Source: Scedosporium boydii (Eukaryota; Ascomycota; Sordariomycetes; Microascales; Microascaceae). Taken from it: a DNA stretch of 44,202 nt. This document shows, one piece after another, positions 34,054 to 44,202 of this stretch. The DNA is taken from contig NJFT01000287.1 of assembly GCA_002221725.1 (NCBI GenBank), positions 1-44,202 of the forward strand, given 5' to 3'. A program made the position numbers and the translations under genes. The notes beneath the pieces were generated by a model that saw only the letters and a program-made list of their open reading frames with translations, was not told where the DNA came from and made no database searches. How positions within the stretch are numbered: the first letter of the stretch is position 1; each line of letters begins with the position of its first letter.

Positions 34054-34812
34054 TACGAAGTAGTCGATGAAGGACTTTCATTCCATGTGGCGATCTCTTC
34101 TGTGTCAGTATGGCCTGGGGGGCGGCAAAAGGGCTTTTCTGGTTTCTCTTTCGCCATTTCCCTTCTTCTTTAGCTCGCAGGATGCGCAACACGCTACTGT
34201 ACTTCGGACGATGTACGAAGTAATGGCACGAATGGCCTGGCCGGCGTCCGATACTTCTGAGTTGCAACTGAATTCAATAATCAACTGATGGCCATAGATC
34301 CCGCGCGTGCCTCCTCTATCACGAACTATACATTCGCCTAGCAAAACGAGGACCGGCGCCATCCTCTGCTGCTGTCAGCCGACAGGGAACACAACAAATC
34401 CAAAAAAACATGAATGCAAATCGTAGGTGAAACGACGTCGGTGATGGCACTTTCAACTCCGTTGGGACGCAGGATTATCCCTCCAGTACTTGCTTTTACA
34501 GAATAATATGCTAGCAATGTAAGAAGAAGCCATCATTCGACGGAGAGGGAGAGTTATGAAGTAGATCTATCAAATGAATTCGGGCTGGCGTAGCACAAAT
34601 ATAATATTTGGTCTTTCAGGAAGCTGGAGAACAACATTTTATGCGTGTTAAGATCAATATTTGATCTTGACGAGGATCTGGAATTTGATTATTGATATGA
34701 TCACTGACGTGGTGATCAATGAATGATATTTGTACCTCAACCGCTGTCAACCAGAACCCCACCACCACCATTTGGGATTGATTTAAATCCTGTGTCTCCA
34801 AAGTACGAAGTA
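34054..34812. repeat. Three TACGAAGTA words, one with a facing partner
   Basis: Exact copies at 34054-34062, 34214-34222 and 34804-34812, all in plus orientation. The middle one faces TACTTCG at 34200-34206; the 7-base arms surround 9 nt. Copies 1 and 2 are 160 bp apart. Confidence 0.8.
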
Positions 34813-35088
34813 GTAATACCAATACCAATACCCTTCGCATGGCTATGGCGACGAGCGTATCAACATTGTCAGGCTCCTTAGGTACCCAGCTGCATCAACG
34901 ATCAATAATTGTCGCAATCGCCTCAACTACTCCTTCCACCTCTGACTTGACGTTATCCCCTCAGAACCGCCACCTTTTGTGGCCCCACCACCCTCAACTT
35001 TAACCTGCCAAAACCACCACGGCCTGCCCACCGTCAACGCTGTCTCGGCCTGGGTCTCCCCTCTCTCTCAAACTGTTTCGATATCATC

Positions 35089-35301
35089 ATGATCTTGGAG
35101 AATGGCGTTTCAGACAAATGTTTTGAGAGACGGCACGTGGATAACGGAGAATGTAAACGTGCACGCCTTTCTATCTGCTCAAGGTTCGGCCAAGACCGAG
35201 CCCACGAAACGTTCTTCTCCTACCTGCGGGCTGTTGACAAGGACTATTGCCGAAAGCCCTGTTGTGCAGTGGATATTTCCTGCCCGGCTGAGGTCTGCTG
35301 A
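35089..35301 (+). promoter_or_regulatory. Overlapping upstream ORF before the DDB1-like gene
   Basis: An ATG at 35089, 13 nt before the main ATG and in another frame, opens a 70-codon frame that overlaps the coding start. Both ATGs have A at -3. If the leader includes it, scanning ribosomes would meet it first and main-frame output would fall. Confidence 0.4.
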
Positions 35302-38300
35302 GCATAACGATGTTGCATTCATTGGAGTAAGTATAATGCGTCTTCTTGTGAATTCTCTCTTCAGCATGCGCCAGCAAGATCTTGGAAGAGACTTTGCGTC
35401 CCCTTGCTTTATTAGTGCATGGCATTGACGAGGGCTAGGATCGGTTTGTCCAAATCAAGGAACTCAGAGGAGACGGACAATTGCATGATGTGGCTCGGAA
35501 GACGGACTTCAGATCTCGTATACTGAATGCGAAGGTTCTCGGTTCATTCTACGAGGACTCGTCTGCAGATGGAGGCTTCCGGGATGGAACAAACAACGCC
35601 GACGTCTCGTGCCCAGCCGCACCCTCTCAGGCGCAACTCCAAGCGAGCGAAAAGACCCCTTTTCCGCTTCCTCCGCAACTACTTGTTCTCGTTCTTGAGT
35701 CGGGTCGGCTCGTCTTTCTTTTCCTTCGCCAGCATGGCGACGGCACCGTCGAGTTCATAAGCTCGACAGTGGACTCGCCCCGGAAAGACTTGGTCATTCA
35801 TCCCGGGTTCCACTTCGCCATTGATCCCAGCTCTAGATACATGGTAACTGCTACGAGCGAGGGCCTGTTTATCGTCTACGAACTGGAGGATTTTGGCACT
35901 CTCAGGCAGCAGTATCGGATAGCCGGCTCAATCCTTAGCCCAGTCACCGCCTACCGCCCCAAAACCGTCATGGGTGTCATCCACAAAGTAGAATTTCTAT
36001 TCCCGGCGCCTGGTGATTTCGAGACAGTTATCCTCGTCCTGCTCGTGGTTCGGAATGGAGTGTCGAGGATGATCACGTACGAATGGGTTCTAGGCGATGA
36101 CCTGAACTCTGTGCTTTCGGAGGAAATGGCTGGTTTCAGACTCCCCCCCGAGCACAAGATGCCTCTACTTTTGATTCCATTAACAGTAAAGACATCATTC
36201 CTTTCCGTTTCCGAGAGCTCCATCGCAGTGTTCCGAGATATCTTGCATGGTTCTTCTAACCCCGAATTGGTTAATACCACGACGCGAGAAAAGACGGCCT
36301 ATCACCATGGTTCTGGGAAGCCGCTATGGACTGCCTGGACTAGACCTTTGCGGAGAAAAGCATTCTACCAGTCGAAGGATAATATATATCTTGCACGTGA
36401 AGATGGTATCATATTCTTCTTCGAGATTGATTCCGACGAGATCCTTGAGTCAAGTCTGGACGTTGGAGACTACAGCACAAGTATTTCCACCGCGTTCGCT
36501 ACGGTCGCGGATACTTTTAGTGATATACTCATACTAGGAGGAAGCTGTGGAGATGGCTCCATCTGGGCGGTAGGTCCCCGTGTCCCCTTATCCCATCTTC
36601 TTCTTTCATGCCCCTGTCGCTCTCTCCGACCCCAGTCCCTATTACTTACTCGCAAGATAGCTTCCCGCACGGGAGCGGCCGGAGCAGATAGGCGTCATCC
36701 CAAATTGGTCGCCTGTCCTAGATTTTGCGACCACAGATGAGTGTTCGGACTGGGACCAAGCGATTTGTAGCAGCAGTGTTCCAGGCACGCCTGGGAGGGG
36801 TCTTGTCAGCCAAAAGCATACACAACACGATCGCTTGTTTTTGACATCCTGCTGTGGCATCAACGGAAGTGTAACCGAGCTTGTTAATGGCACGATAGCA
36901 CACATTACACTCGATGTAGAGTACTCCTCTCCACTAAGGCATGTTTGGGTGTTTCCTGATCTTCACACAACTGAGCCCGAGGTCTTCAACGTGCTACTGG
37001 GCCTGCACAACAGAACCGTAGCTGCGGAGCTTACACTTAGCCTCAGCGACCTCAGAGAACCTAGCCCCCCGGACCTATGGTTTGATCTCTCGTCCAGAAC
37101 TCTAGCAGCGTCGCAGGTACACGACCAGGGGATTTGTCAGGTGACCGAGGCATCCATTACCCTCCTCGGGCCTTTGAAAAGGTTTGTATGTGAAGATCCA
37201 TTGCTAAGGTCGAACCGCCAAATGTGCTAACGGGTTAGGTCACGGCACACGATAACCAACATATTGGGCTCTCCTGATGCGAGAGCAGAGTGCGCATGCA
37301 TCAGAGATGGCGTCGTCGCCTTTTCGTCCCTTGCGATGCAGTCTAGCTCTGGCTTCGAGGTTTACCTAGTAGCCTCCAACGATCCTACCAAAATCCTCAA
37401 GCGATATAGTATGGAGCAAGAAGTTACTTGTGTGCAGTTATGCACTGTAGAGGGCAGAGTGTTCTTGATAGTGGCCGTTTGGCAGCCTACGAGGACTTCA
37501 CTTCTCCTCTACGCCGTCGATTCGCCTGATGAGAAGCCGGCACTCACCTTAGATTTACACTCAGGTCAGTACACAGCCCTTTCTTTAGCTAGCGTCGACT
37601 TTGCACGTCTGACTCGCCGGTAGCTTTGGACATGGACAGGAGCCAGGAGAACCCCGTAGCGAATATCCCGACGCGTGGAGGCATATCATCTGTAGGTGCC
37701 GTCACGAATCTCGTAGTCGTCCTTGAGTGCTCGGAGAAGAGCATAATCGTTGGGGGGACGCGGGGCGGCTACTTCTTGCAGTTGGAGATAGAATCCGCAT
37801 CGTCTTCCCGAATAACGCATCGGCTGGAGAAACTCGGGACTCTTCCGATTGAGGTCCTCCCGGCTCGCGGATCCCCTGACGCTTCGGGACGGTCGGTATT
37901 TGTCTGTTGCGGCACTTTCGTAGCCCTCCTCGACAAGTACGATGTGCTGAATGCCAAGGGTTTCAGAGCGCGCACCAGATTAGTGCCGGTCGACGGAAGT
38001 TCGACATGTCCGGACAGTTCTCTAGTCGCATCCGTTGCGAGAATACCGTCAGAGGCAGACGGCCCTCTCTCATTATTGATGATAACAGGAACTCGACTCC
38101 TGGTTACGCGGTTGGAGGAGCAACCCACAATTATACCAAGAAAAATGCCACTTAGGGGTACCCCATCTCGGCTGATATACTCTCATCTGTTGGAGTGCCT
38201 TGTGGTAGCGGTCAATATCGGCAACCGCCCTACACTGGTCTTCCTGGACCCCGACACTGGCGAGAACTTGTCATGGCCGACCGATCGGAACAAGAAGGAT

Positions 38301-39581
38301 CAGGAATTTATTTCCGGACTTGGACGTCCGGACGATTGGGTCCATTGCCTAGACGAGTGGGTTTTTAAAAAGGATGGTAAAACGTTTTCCTTCATACTCG
38401 TCACGACGAATTCTGGGCGGCTTCTTATCATCTCGGCTGAAAGAGTCGATGGCCGAGTGCGATTCTGGACCAGACACAAAAAGAATAGCTCCGGCTCGCC
38501 AATTTACTCAGTGTCTGCTCTTGCCGATAACATATTTTTCTGCGTCGGAACAACGATCCACTGGGAGATACTCGACGTAGCCGAACGCAAGATCAGGGAG
38601 CATGCGAAGATAGAATTGGTTTCTCCTGCCACGGCCATGAATATTTCGGGCGGCAAACTTTATGCTTTAACACAAACGCACTCCCTCGAGGTTGTCAATC
38701 TGGATCCAGCAGAGGAGAGGCGTCGGGACAACCATGGAGCTGGGGACAGTCTCATGGAGCAGCGAACACGGCCGACCATGCACATGATCGACGTTGGTGA
38801 TGCTGTTGATGCCTCCGGATCATGGCCCATCAAGTTACTCTCTGACCGAGAGTGCGGCATCACCGGGGTTTGGATGCCAAGGGGTGAGGAAGGAGAGGGT
38901 GGCGGCATCCATGTTGTGTTCGAAGCGGAGCTTCCAGCCTCAGTGAGGAGGTTTCGGCGCGGCCACACGCGACCAACTTTGTGGCGGTCGAGGCTGAGGC
39001 AAAAGCAATACGGGAGAATTCCAAGCACTCCTGACGATGCTGACGTGTTGGGCGTGTGCTTGGATGGGTCGATACATCATTTCACTTTGTTAACTGTCGA
39101 AGCCTGGAGATTCCTGAAGCTGGTCCAGATGGCAGCAACTCGAGAAATGGACATTTCCAAGAGACAAAGTGTGGAACTTCTGGAGCCTACGCTGGATCCT
39201 AAATTGCAGCTCCACGTGAATGGCGATGTTCTCTATTGGTGCTGGCAAGGAAGGGAACTGGAGAGGCTCTTTGGAGGCCGAACGGCGAGTCGGATTTTCA
39301 AGCGCTGCCTTGACGAATTGGATGGGGGCCAGTGGACCAGAGGTTTTAAAGAGCAACGTGGTAGGGATTACAGTGTGGAGGGTCACACGATTATGGAACA
39401 AGGGGATCGGCACAGGAACAAAGTCTCTCCCGGTATCGGCGAGGACCAGGACGAGGACAGCGGCGACGACGACAGCGAGGGGACCGGAGCCATTGATGGT
39501 AGGGCATCGGATGAGGAATTGAAAAAGTACCTGGAGCTCGGTTACGATGTCCTAGACTACTACATGAGTCCGGTTCTTTAG
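35102..39581 (+). CDS. DDB1/CPSF-A-like beta-propeller protein with MMS1_N domain
   Basis: Predicted 1386 aa from exons 35102-35326, 35439-36569, 36661-37181, 37239-37564 and 37624-39581. The start MAFQTNVLRDGTWITENVN and the segment FVQIKELRGDGQLHDV fit the fungal MMS1_N/CPSF-A-like family sometimes named thermotolerance proteins. Repeated beta-strand and turn patterns (PLLLIPLTVKTSFLSVSESS, GDGSIWA, EYSSPLRHVWVFPD) suit a multi-propeller fold like DDB1, CPSF160 or SF3B3. Members of this superfamily scaffold ubiquitin ligases, 3'-end processing or splicing complexes; which applies here cannot be told from sequence. Near the C-terminus is an acidic insert (GEDQDEDSGDDDSEG). All four introns are GT-AG, and each keeps frame. 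A start-proximal overlapping uORF may repress it. Confidence 0.82.
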
Positions 39582-40174
39582 CGAGGTGTTACATGGAAAA
39601 CCAGTACGAGACAATCTGTAGGGCTTGAACAAGGGCTATTCCCAGAATTTTTGCACAAACCACCACCCTGCAGTAGGCCAAATAAAAAGGGGGCTATACC
39701 GGAGAGTATGGAAACAAATGTGGTCAGTCCATCGAACCCGAGCCAACACGTAAAGCTGCTCTCAGACGGGCGCAGCCTGCCAGCCAGCTTCAGCACTTAC
39801 ACGACGCAGTACCAGCTGTAGAGCTGAGCAAAGCGGAGGGTGGATATCAACATTGAAACCTTTCAAATCTGCCCAAATGGTGACCGTTGCAAGTGTGCTT
39901 CTTCTGTGCTTCTCACTCGCCCCCATGGCGAATGACAATGACGTAGGGGTCCAACTCATTTACCCCGCCATCCCTTGCCCCTCCAAGTCCTCTTCTTGCT
40001 ATCCTTGTCTATCAATGACAGCCTTCGTAAAAGAGGAATTTGACTGAAGTTATCCGCATTTTCTTTTGCTTCGGCCCCGACCTGTAGACTGATTGATGTT
40101 AGGTTTACCTTCGTATTGAGGCTGTTTGAAAAAAACCGAAAGGTGGTTATTGTTTCTATAACTACGAGGCACTT

Positions 40175-40211
<37 letters not shown>

Positions 40212-41071
40212 TCTTCCTAATTACATCAGGCAGGCACGCGCATATGCACACACGCACACACGCACACATCATCAATTGATCCAAACCTAAAATTATTAAA
40301 TTCACCTGTTAGATTACTAAGCTGAGCAATTAAGACCAAAGAATCAAGGCAAGGCATTACTTCAATGTTTGGAATGCGAAAAAGTTCGTTGATTGAGGCC
40401 GATTCTGCATAATCTACTTGTACATGTGTGCAACATCAACGAGGAAGGCTTCGTGGGTGTGGGTGTTTCCTGGCTCGATTTGAGGGGGAGGAAAATTAGG
40501 AATACATAGACATCTATATATCACTCCATCGTAATCCAGTACAAAGCAAACTCGTTCTTGAAGCACATCAATTAATCAATCTATGCACACAATGACTGCC
40601 CGAATTTGCCCCCAAGGACATTCCCTCAAGGCTCCGGATACAGCGCCCCGCTAGCTTGACCCCAACTCGATTTAAGCCACTGCTACTCCACTGCCGCTTT
40701 CACTGCCTTAGGTGCTAAACAGCTATTGAGAGCGTGGTCGTTGGCGCTATTAGTCTCAACAATGAATATTGTTAGAGCAGAGCCTTTGCCCCACCCGTGC
40801 CACTACTGGTTCACTTCACTGCCTTTGCAGAACGAAATCTCTCACGAAAACCTTTAAAATTGATCTTGACTTCCCCCCACCATCCCAGCATCACAGGGTT
40901 TATACAGCAACCGCAATCAGTCTGGTGCTCTACATTCCTCCACACCTGCCCACAACTACACGTCTACGATACTAGGCGTAGGCATCTACAGTTGCCGCGT
41001 CAAATCCACACACGATATCCGAACACCTTTTTTCGCCACCAGCCACTCCTCAGCAGGACTCATACGATACG
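39582..41071. other. Intergenic region before eIF5B, microsatellite-rich
   Basis: About 1.5 kb with a CT repeat (40179-40207), CACACG repeats (40246-40268) and ATCAATTGAT at 40271-40280. The last 300 bp is pyrimidine-rich and likely the eIF5B promoter and leader. A 56-codon frame (39877-40047) with a hydrophobic start is discussed separately but not called. Confidence 0.6.
40179..40268. repeat. CT and CACACG microsatellites
   Basis: A pure CT run at 40179-40207 is followed, after about 40 bp, by alternating CACACG units at 40246-40268. Confidence 0.95.
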
Positions 41072-44000
41072 ATGCCACCCAAGAAGAAAGGAAACAAAAA
41101 GGCCAACGATGATTGGGAATCCCAGTTAGGGGAATCCATTTCCGCGCCTACCCAGCCCAATGATCAAGATGGTGTTGATGACGACAATTCTGGGGCCGGG
41201 GGTCTCATGGCGCTTATGCGGAAGAACAAGGAGAAACGGAAGAAGAAAGGCCTGAACGATGACTTCGTTCAGGGTGAAGATCCGCCCGGTGTGGAGCAAC
41301 CACAAGCGCCTCAAGTCGATATCTCGGACAAAGGTGCGCAGGAGGCCTCGATCGAGGATGAGTTTGCTCTCCCCAACAAAAGCTCTAAGAGCCAAAGCAA
41401 GGGCAAGCAGGCGCAAAAGGCCCCCGCGAGCAGATCTAATGTGGACGATGCCGACAATTCGGGCCGGATCCTTACCAAGGCAGAGAAAGAAAAGCTGAGG
41501 AAGGAAAGGGAGAAGCAGAGAAAGAAGGAACAGGTCAGTTCTGTGGTTTTGCTTTTCTTTCATTAGTCCCCCCGCCGCATGTAATTCCCTTCATGTCTAG
41601 CTAACATATCTACTGTGATTTAGGCCGCCAAGAAGAAGGCTGGAGGCTCTGCGCAGCCTACACAACCGAGCGCGGCCGTGGCAAAGCCTGCTGAGCCTGC
41701 TGCCCCTGCCCCTTCCCCTGCCCCTTCCCCTGCGACGGAGACGACTGTCCCGGCTGCCTCGACAGGAAAGAAGAAAAAGATTCCTGCCCACCTGGCTTTG
41801 ATTCAGAAACAACAGGAAGAGCTCCGGCGTAAGCAAGAAGAGGAGGCCCAGCGTCAAGCTGAAGAGAAGGCTAGATTTGAGGAGGAAGAGCGGAGGCTGG
41901 CCGAAGAGCAGAAGAAAAAGGAAGAGCAAAAGGCTTTGAAAAAGCAAAAGGAGAAGGAAAGGATAGAGCAACTCAAGAAGGAAGGGAAATTCTTAACAAA
42001 AGCCCAGAGGGAAGAGAAGGCTCGCAATGAGAGAAAGCTACAGCAGATGATCGCGGCAGGAGTGAAAGTCGGGCCGCTTGATGAAGGGGGTGATGGGCAG
42101 GAAAAGAAAAAGAAGATTGTTTACGATAGCAGGAAACGAGGTGGGCGAAAGAATGAGAGCAAGGTGAGCTATCCTTTACAATCTTTTGTCATCTACTCAC
42201 TAACAATCTTCTCTCATCTCAGATTGACGAAGAGAAAGCATTGGCCGAGGCAGCGGAGCGGGCCAGGCAACAGGCCGAGCAGGCGGCAAGGGAGGCTGAG
42301 GAGAAGGCTGCAAAGGAAAGGGAAGCCAAGGAGCGCGCCGAGGCTGAGGCTGCTAAGGCCATAGTACACAGTGACGTTGAGGATGACTGGGAGGCGGCTG
42401 TCGCCAGCGATGAGGATGTCAAGGAAAGCTGGGATGCCGCCACCGATGAAGGGGCAGAGGCAATCGAAGGCCTCAAAGGGCAGAGGGCTGAGAGTGCCGG
42501 TGAAGACGAGGATTCCTCATCCGAAGAGGACGAAGCTGTTACGCAGAAACAGCTCGCGGACCTGCAGCGAAAGAAGGAAGCGAGCGAGAGGCGCGAGAAA
42601 GCACATCAAGCTGCCCTGGCGGCAAGATCCAAGGACAACCTCCGTTCACCCATTTGCTGTATTCTCGGCCATGTCGATACTGGCAAAACAAAGCTTCTCG
42701 ATAAGATTCGGCAAACAAATGTGCAGGAGGGCGAGGCCGGTGGCATCACTCAGCAGATTGGCGCCACTTACTTCCCAGCAGAAGCTATCAAGCTGAAGAC
42801 TGCTGTTGTGAACAGGGACGGCGCGTTCGAGCTGAAAGTCCCAGGCCTCCTGGTCATCGATACTCCTGGTCACGAATCCTTCTCTAATCTTCGCTCTCGA
42901 GGTTCTTCGCTTTGTAATATTGCCATTCTAGTCGTCGACATCATGCATGGCCTGGAACCGCAGACCCTGGAATCGATGAAACTGCTTCGTGATCGCAAGA
43001 CCCCCTTCGTGGTTGCGCTCAACAAGATTGATAGGTTGTATGGCTGGAAGAAGGTGGATAACAATGGATTCCAAGAGAGCCTGTCCCTTCAGAGCCGAGG
43101 CGTTCAAAACGAGTTCAGGAACCGCCTGGAGGAGACTAAGCTTGCTTTCGCGGAACAGGGTTTCAATGCTGAACTCTATTATGAGAACAAGTCTATGGCC
43201 AAATACGTCTCTCTCATCCCCACGTCAGCTCACACCGGAGAGGGTGTTCCCGACCTCCTGAAGCTTATCGTCCAGCTCACACAAGAACGCATGGTCGGCT
43301 CTCTCATGTATCTTTCCGAGGTTCAGGCAACCGTACTTGAAGTCAAGGCCATCGAAGGCTTTGGAATGACCATTGATGTCATCCTTTCCAACGGTATTCT
43401 CAGGGAAGGGGATCGCATTATCTTATGCGGCGTTGAGGGAGTTATCAAGACCAACATTCGCGCTCTTCTAACGCCAGCTCCGATGCGAGAGCTCCGAGTC
43501 AAGTCCGCATACATCCACAACAAAGAGGTGAAAGCGGCCATGGGTGTCAAGATTAGCGCCTCCGGACTGGAAGGCGCAATCGCGGGTTCTCGTCTTCTCG
43601 TAGTCGGCCCCGATGATGACGAATCCGACCTCGAGGATGAGGTTGAATCAGACCTCGCCCTTCTCTTCAGCAGGGTCGAGAAGAATGGAAAGGGAGTCAG
43701 TGTACAAGCTTCTACCCTGGGCTCCCTCGAGGCTTTACTTGACTTCCTCAAGTCATGCAAGATTCCAGTTGCGAACGTTGGTATTGGGCCGGTCTATAAG
43801 CGCGATGTCATGCAATGTGGGATCATGCTCGACCGTGCTCCAGATTACGCGGTAATGCTATGCTTCGATGTCAAGGTGGACAAAGAGGCGCAAGCGTACG
43901 CGGAGGATAATGGCATCAAGATCTTCACGGCAGACATCATCTACCACTTGTTCGACGCTTTCACGAAGCACATGGACGACCTACTAGAGAAGAAGAAGGA

Positions 44001-44183
44001 GGAATCCAAGTTATTGGCCGTTTTCCCATGCGTTTTGAATCCCGTGGCGGTCTTTAACAAGACGAACCCGATCGTTGTCGGAGTCGACGTTGTTGAAGGT
44101 CAATTGCGACTAAATACACCTATCGCGGTGGTAAAACCTAACCCCACTACGAATGCGAAAGAAATCATCCAACTTGGAAGAGT
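41072..44183 (+). CDS. FUN12: Translation initiation factor eIF5B (right end missing)
   Basis: Exons 41072-41533, 41624-42163 and 42223-44183 give 987 codons plus two bases; the frame then meets the donor GTAAGT at 44184, so the gene continues past the window. The N-terminus ([10 protein letters not shown]) and a long Lys/Glu-rich, charged, coiled-coil region (about 100-460) precede the GTPase: G1 GHVDTGKT (483-490), switch [11 protein letters not shown]3 DTPGH, G4 NKID and G5 SAHTGEG. Domain II and most of domain III are present ([38 protein letters not shown]); the rest of the C-terminal region lies outside. eIF5B is the IF2-like GTPase that joins the 60S subunit to the 48S initiation complex. 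The Pro/Ala/Ser repeat near residue 180 (tandem APSPAPSPA) is ordinary for the family linker. Confidence 0.95.
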
Positions 44184-44202
44184 GTAAGTGCCATCCCGAA
44201 AA

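Larger units (their letters stand above)
32903..35101. other. 2.2-kb divergent region with repeats
   Basis: It lies between the TBC gene and the DDB1-like gene. It contains a GTC/GTT microsatellite (33456-33486), CTTCGT...ACGAAG facing arms at 33347-33364, three exact TACGAAGTA words (34054, 34214, 34804), and a long facing pair at 34200-34222. An 82-codon open frame at 33753-34001 has a Lys/Arg patch but no recognised domain and is not called. Confidence 0.55.

Noticed and set aside
41688..41735. Tandem CCTGCCCCTTCC repeat
   Set aside because: Codes the Ala/Pro/Ser linker of eIF5B and is ordinary for the family.

Overview
The window is nuclear DNA of a filamentous ascomycete (Pezizomycotina), most like a eurotiomycete and possibly Onygenales. 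The evidence is the short introns (about 50-100 nt, GTRNGT donors, CTRAY-type branch points), the gene families present (ERG5/CYP61, a large DDB1/CPSF-A paralogue with an MMS1_N domain, Rrn7, Mrp51), and pyrimidine-rich or microsatellite-bearing intergenic DNA. The lineage call is inference; no ribosomal RNA or marker tree was available.

I rebuilt fifteen protein-coding genes by joining exons at splice sites that keep frame and restore family motifs. In order: bbc1 (3710-7259, -), rtr1/RPAP2 (8284-9144, +), eS17 (9595-10183, -), mrp51 (10864-12267, -), queuine tRNA-ribosyltransferase (12696-14096, +), erg5 (17736-19622, +), a rhodanese-domain protein (20301-20999, +), a YIPF1/2-type Golgi protein (21252-22247, -), ubiquitin-eL40 (22971-23650, -), rrn7 (23905-25805, -), eIF5A (26798-27726, -), vps52 (29076-31183, +), a TBC1D20/Gyp8-type Rab GAP (31473-32902, -), a DDB1/CPSF-A-like protein (35102-39581, +) and eIF5B (41072 to the right edge, +, incomplete).

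These are housekeeping genes. Seven of fifteen serve ribosome production or translation (eS17, Mrp51, TGT, ubiquitin-eL40, Rrn7, eIF5A, eIF5B). Three serve Golgi/endosome traffic (YIPF, Vps52, Gyp8-like). One makes ergosterol. Large gene-free stretches lie at 1-3709, 14097-17735 and 32903-35101. No CRISPR array, rRNA, tRNA or intact transposon was seen.

The main unexplained signals are a short word, TACGAAGTA/TACTTCGTA, present in 12 exact noncoding copies across 35 kb (about 0.3 expected), sometimes as facing pairs that form hairpins; a ubiquitin-eL40 gene whose ATG is split A|TG by an intron and continues in a 7-nt microexon; three stop-free, multiple-of-three introns; a decayed coding relic near 14.5-15 kb; and an out-of-frame upstream ATG 13 nt before the start of the DDB1-like gene.
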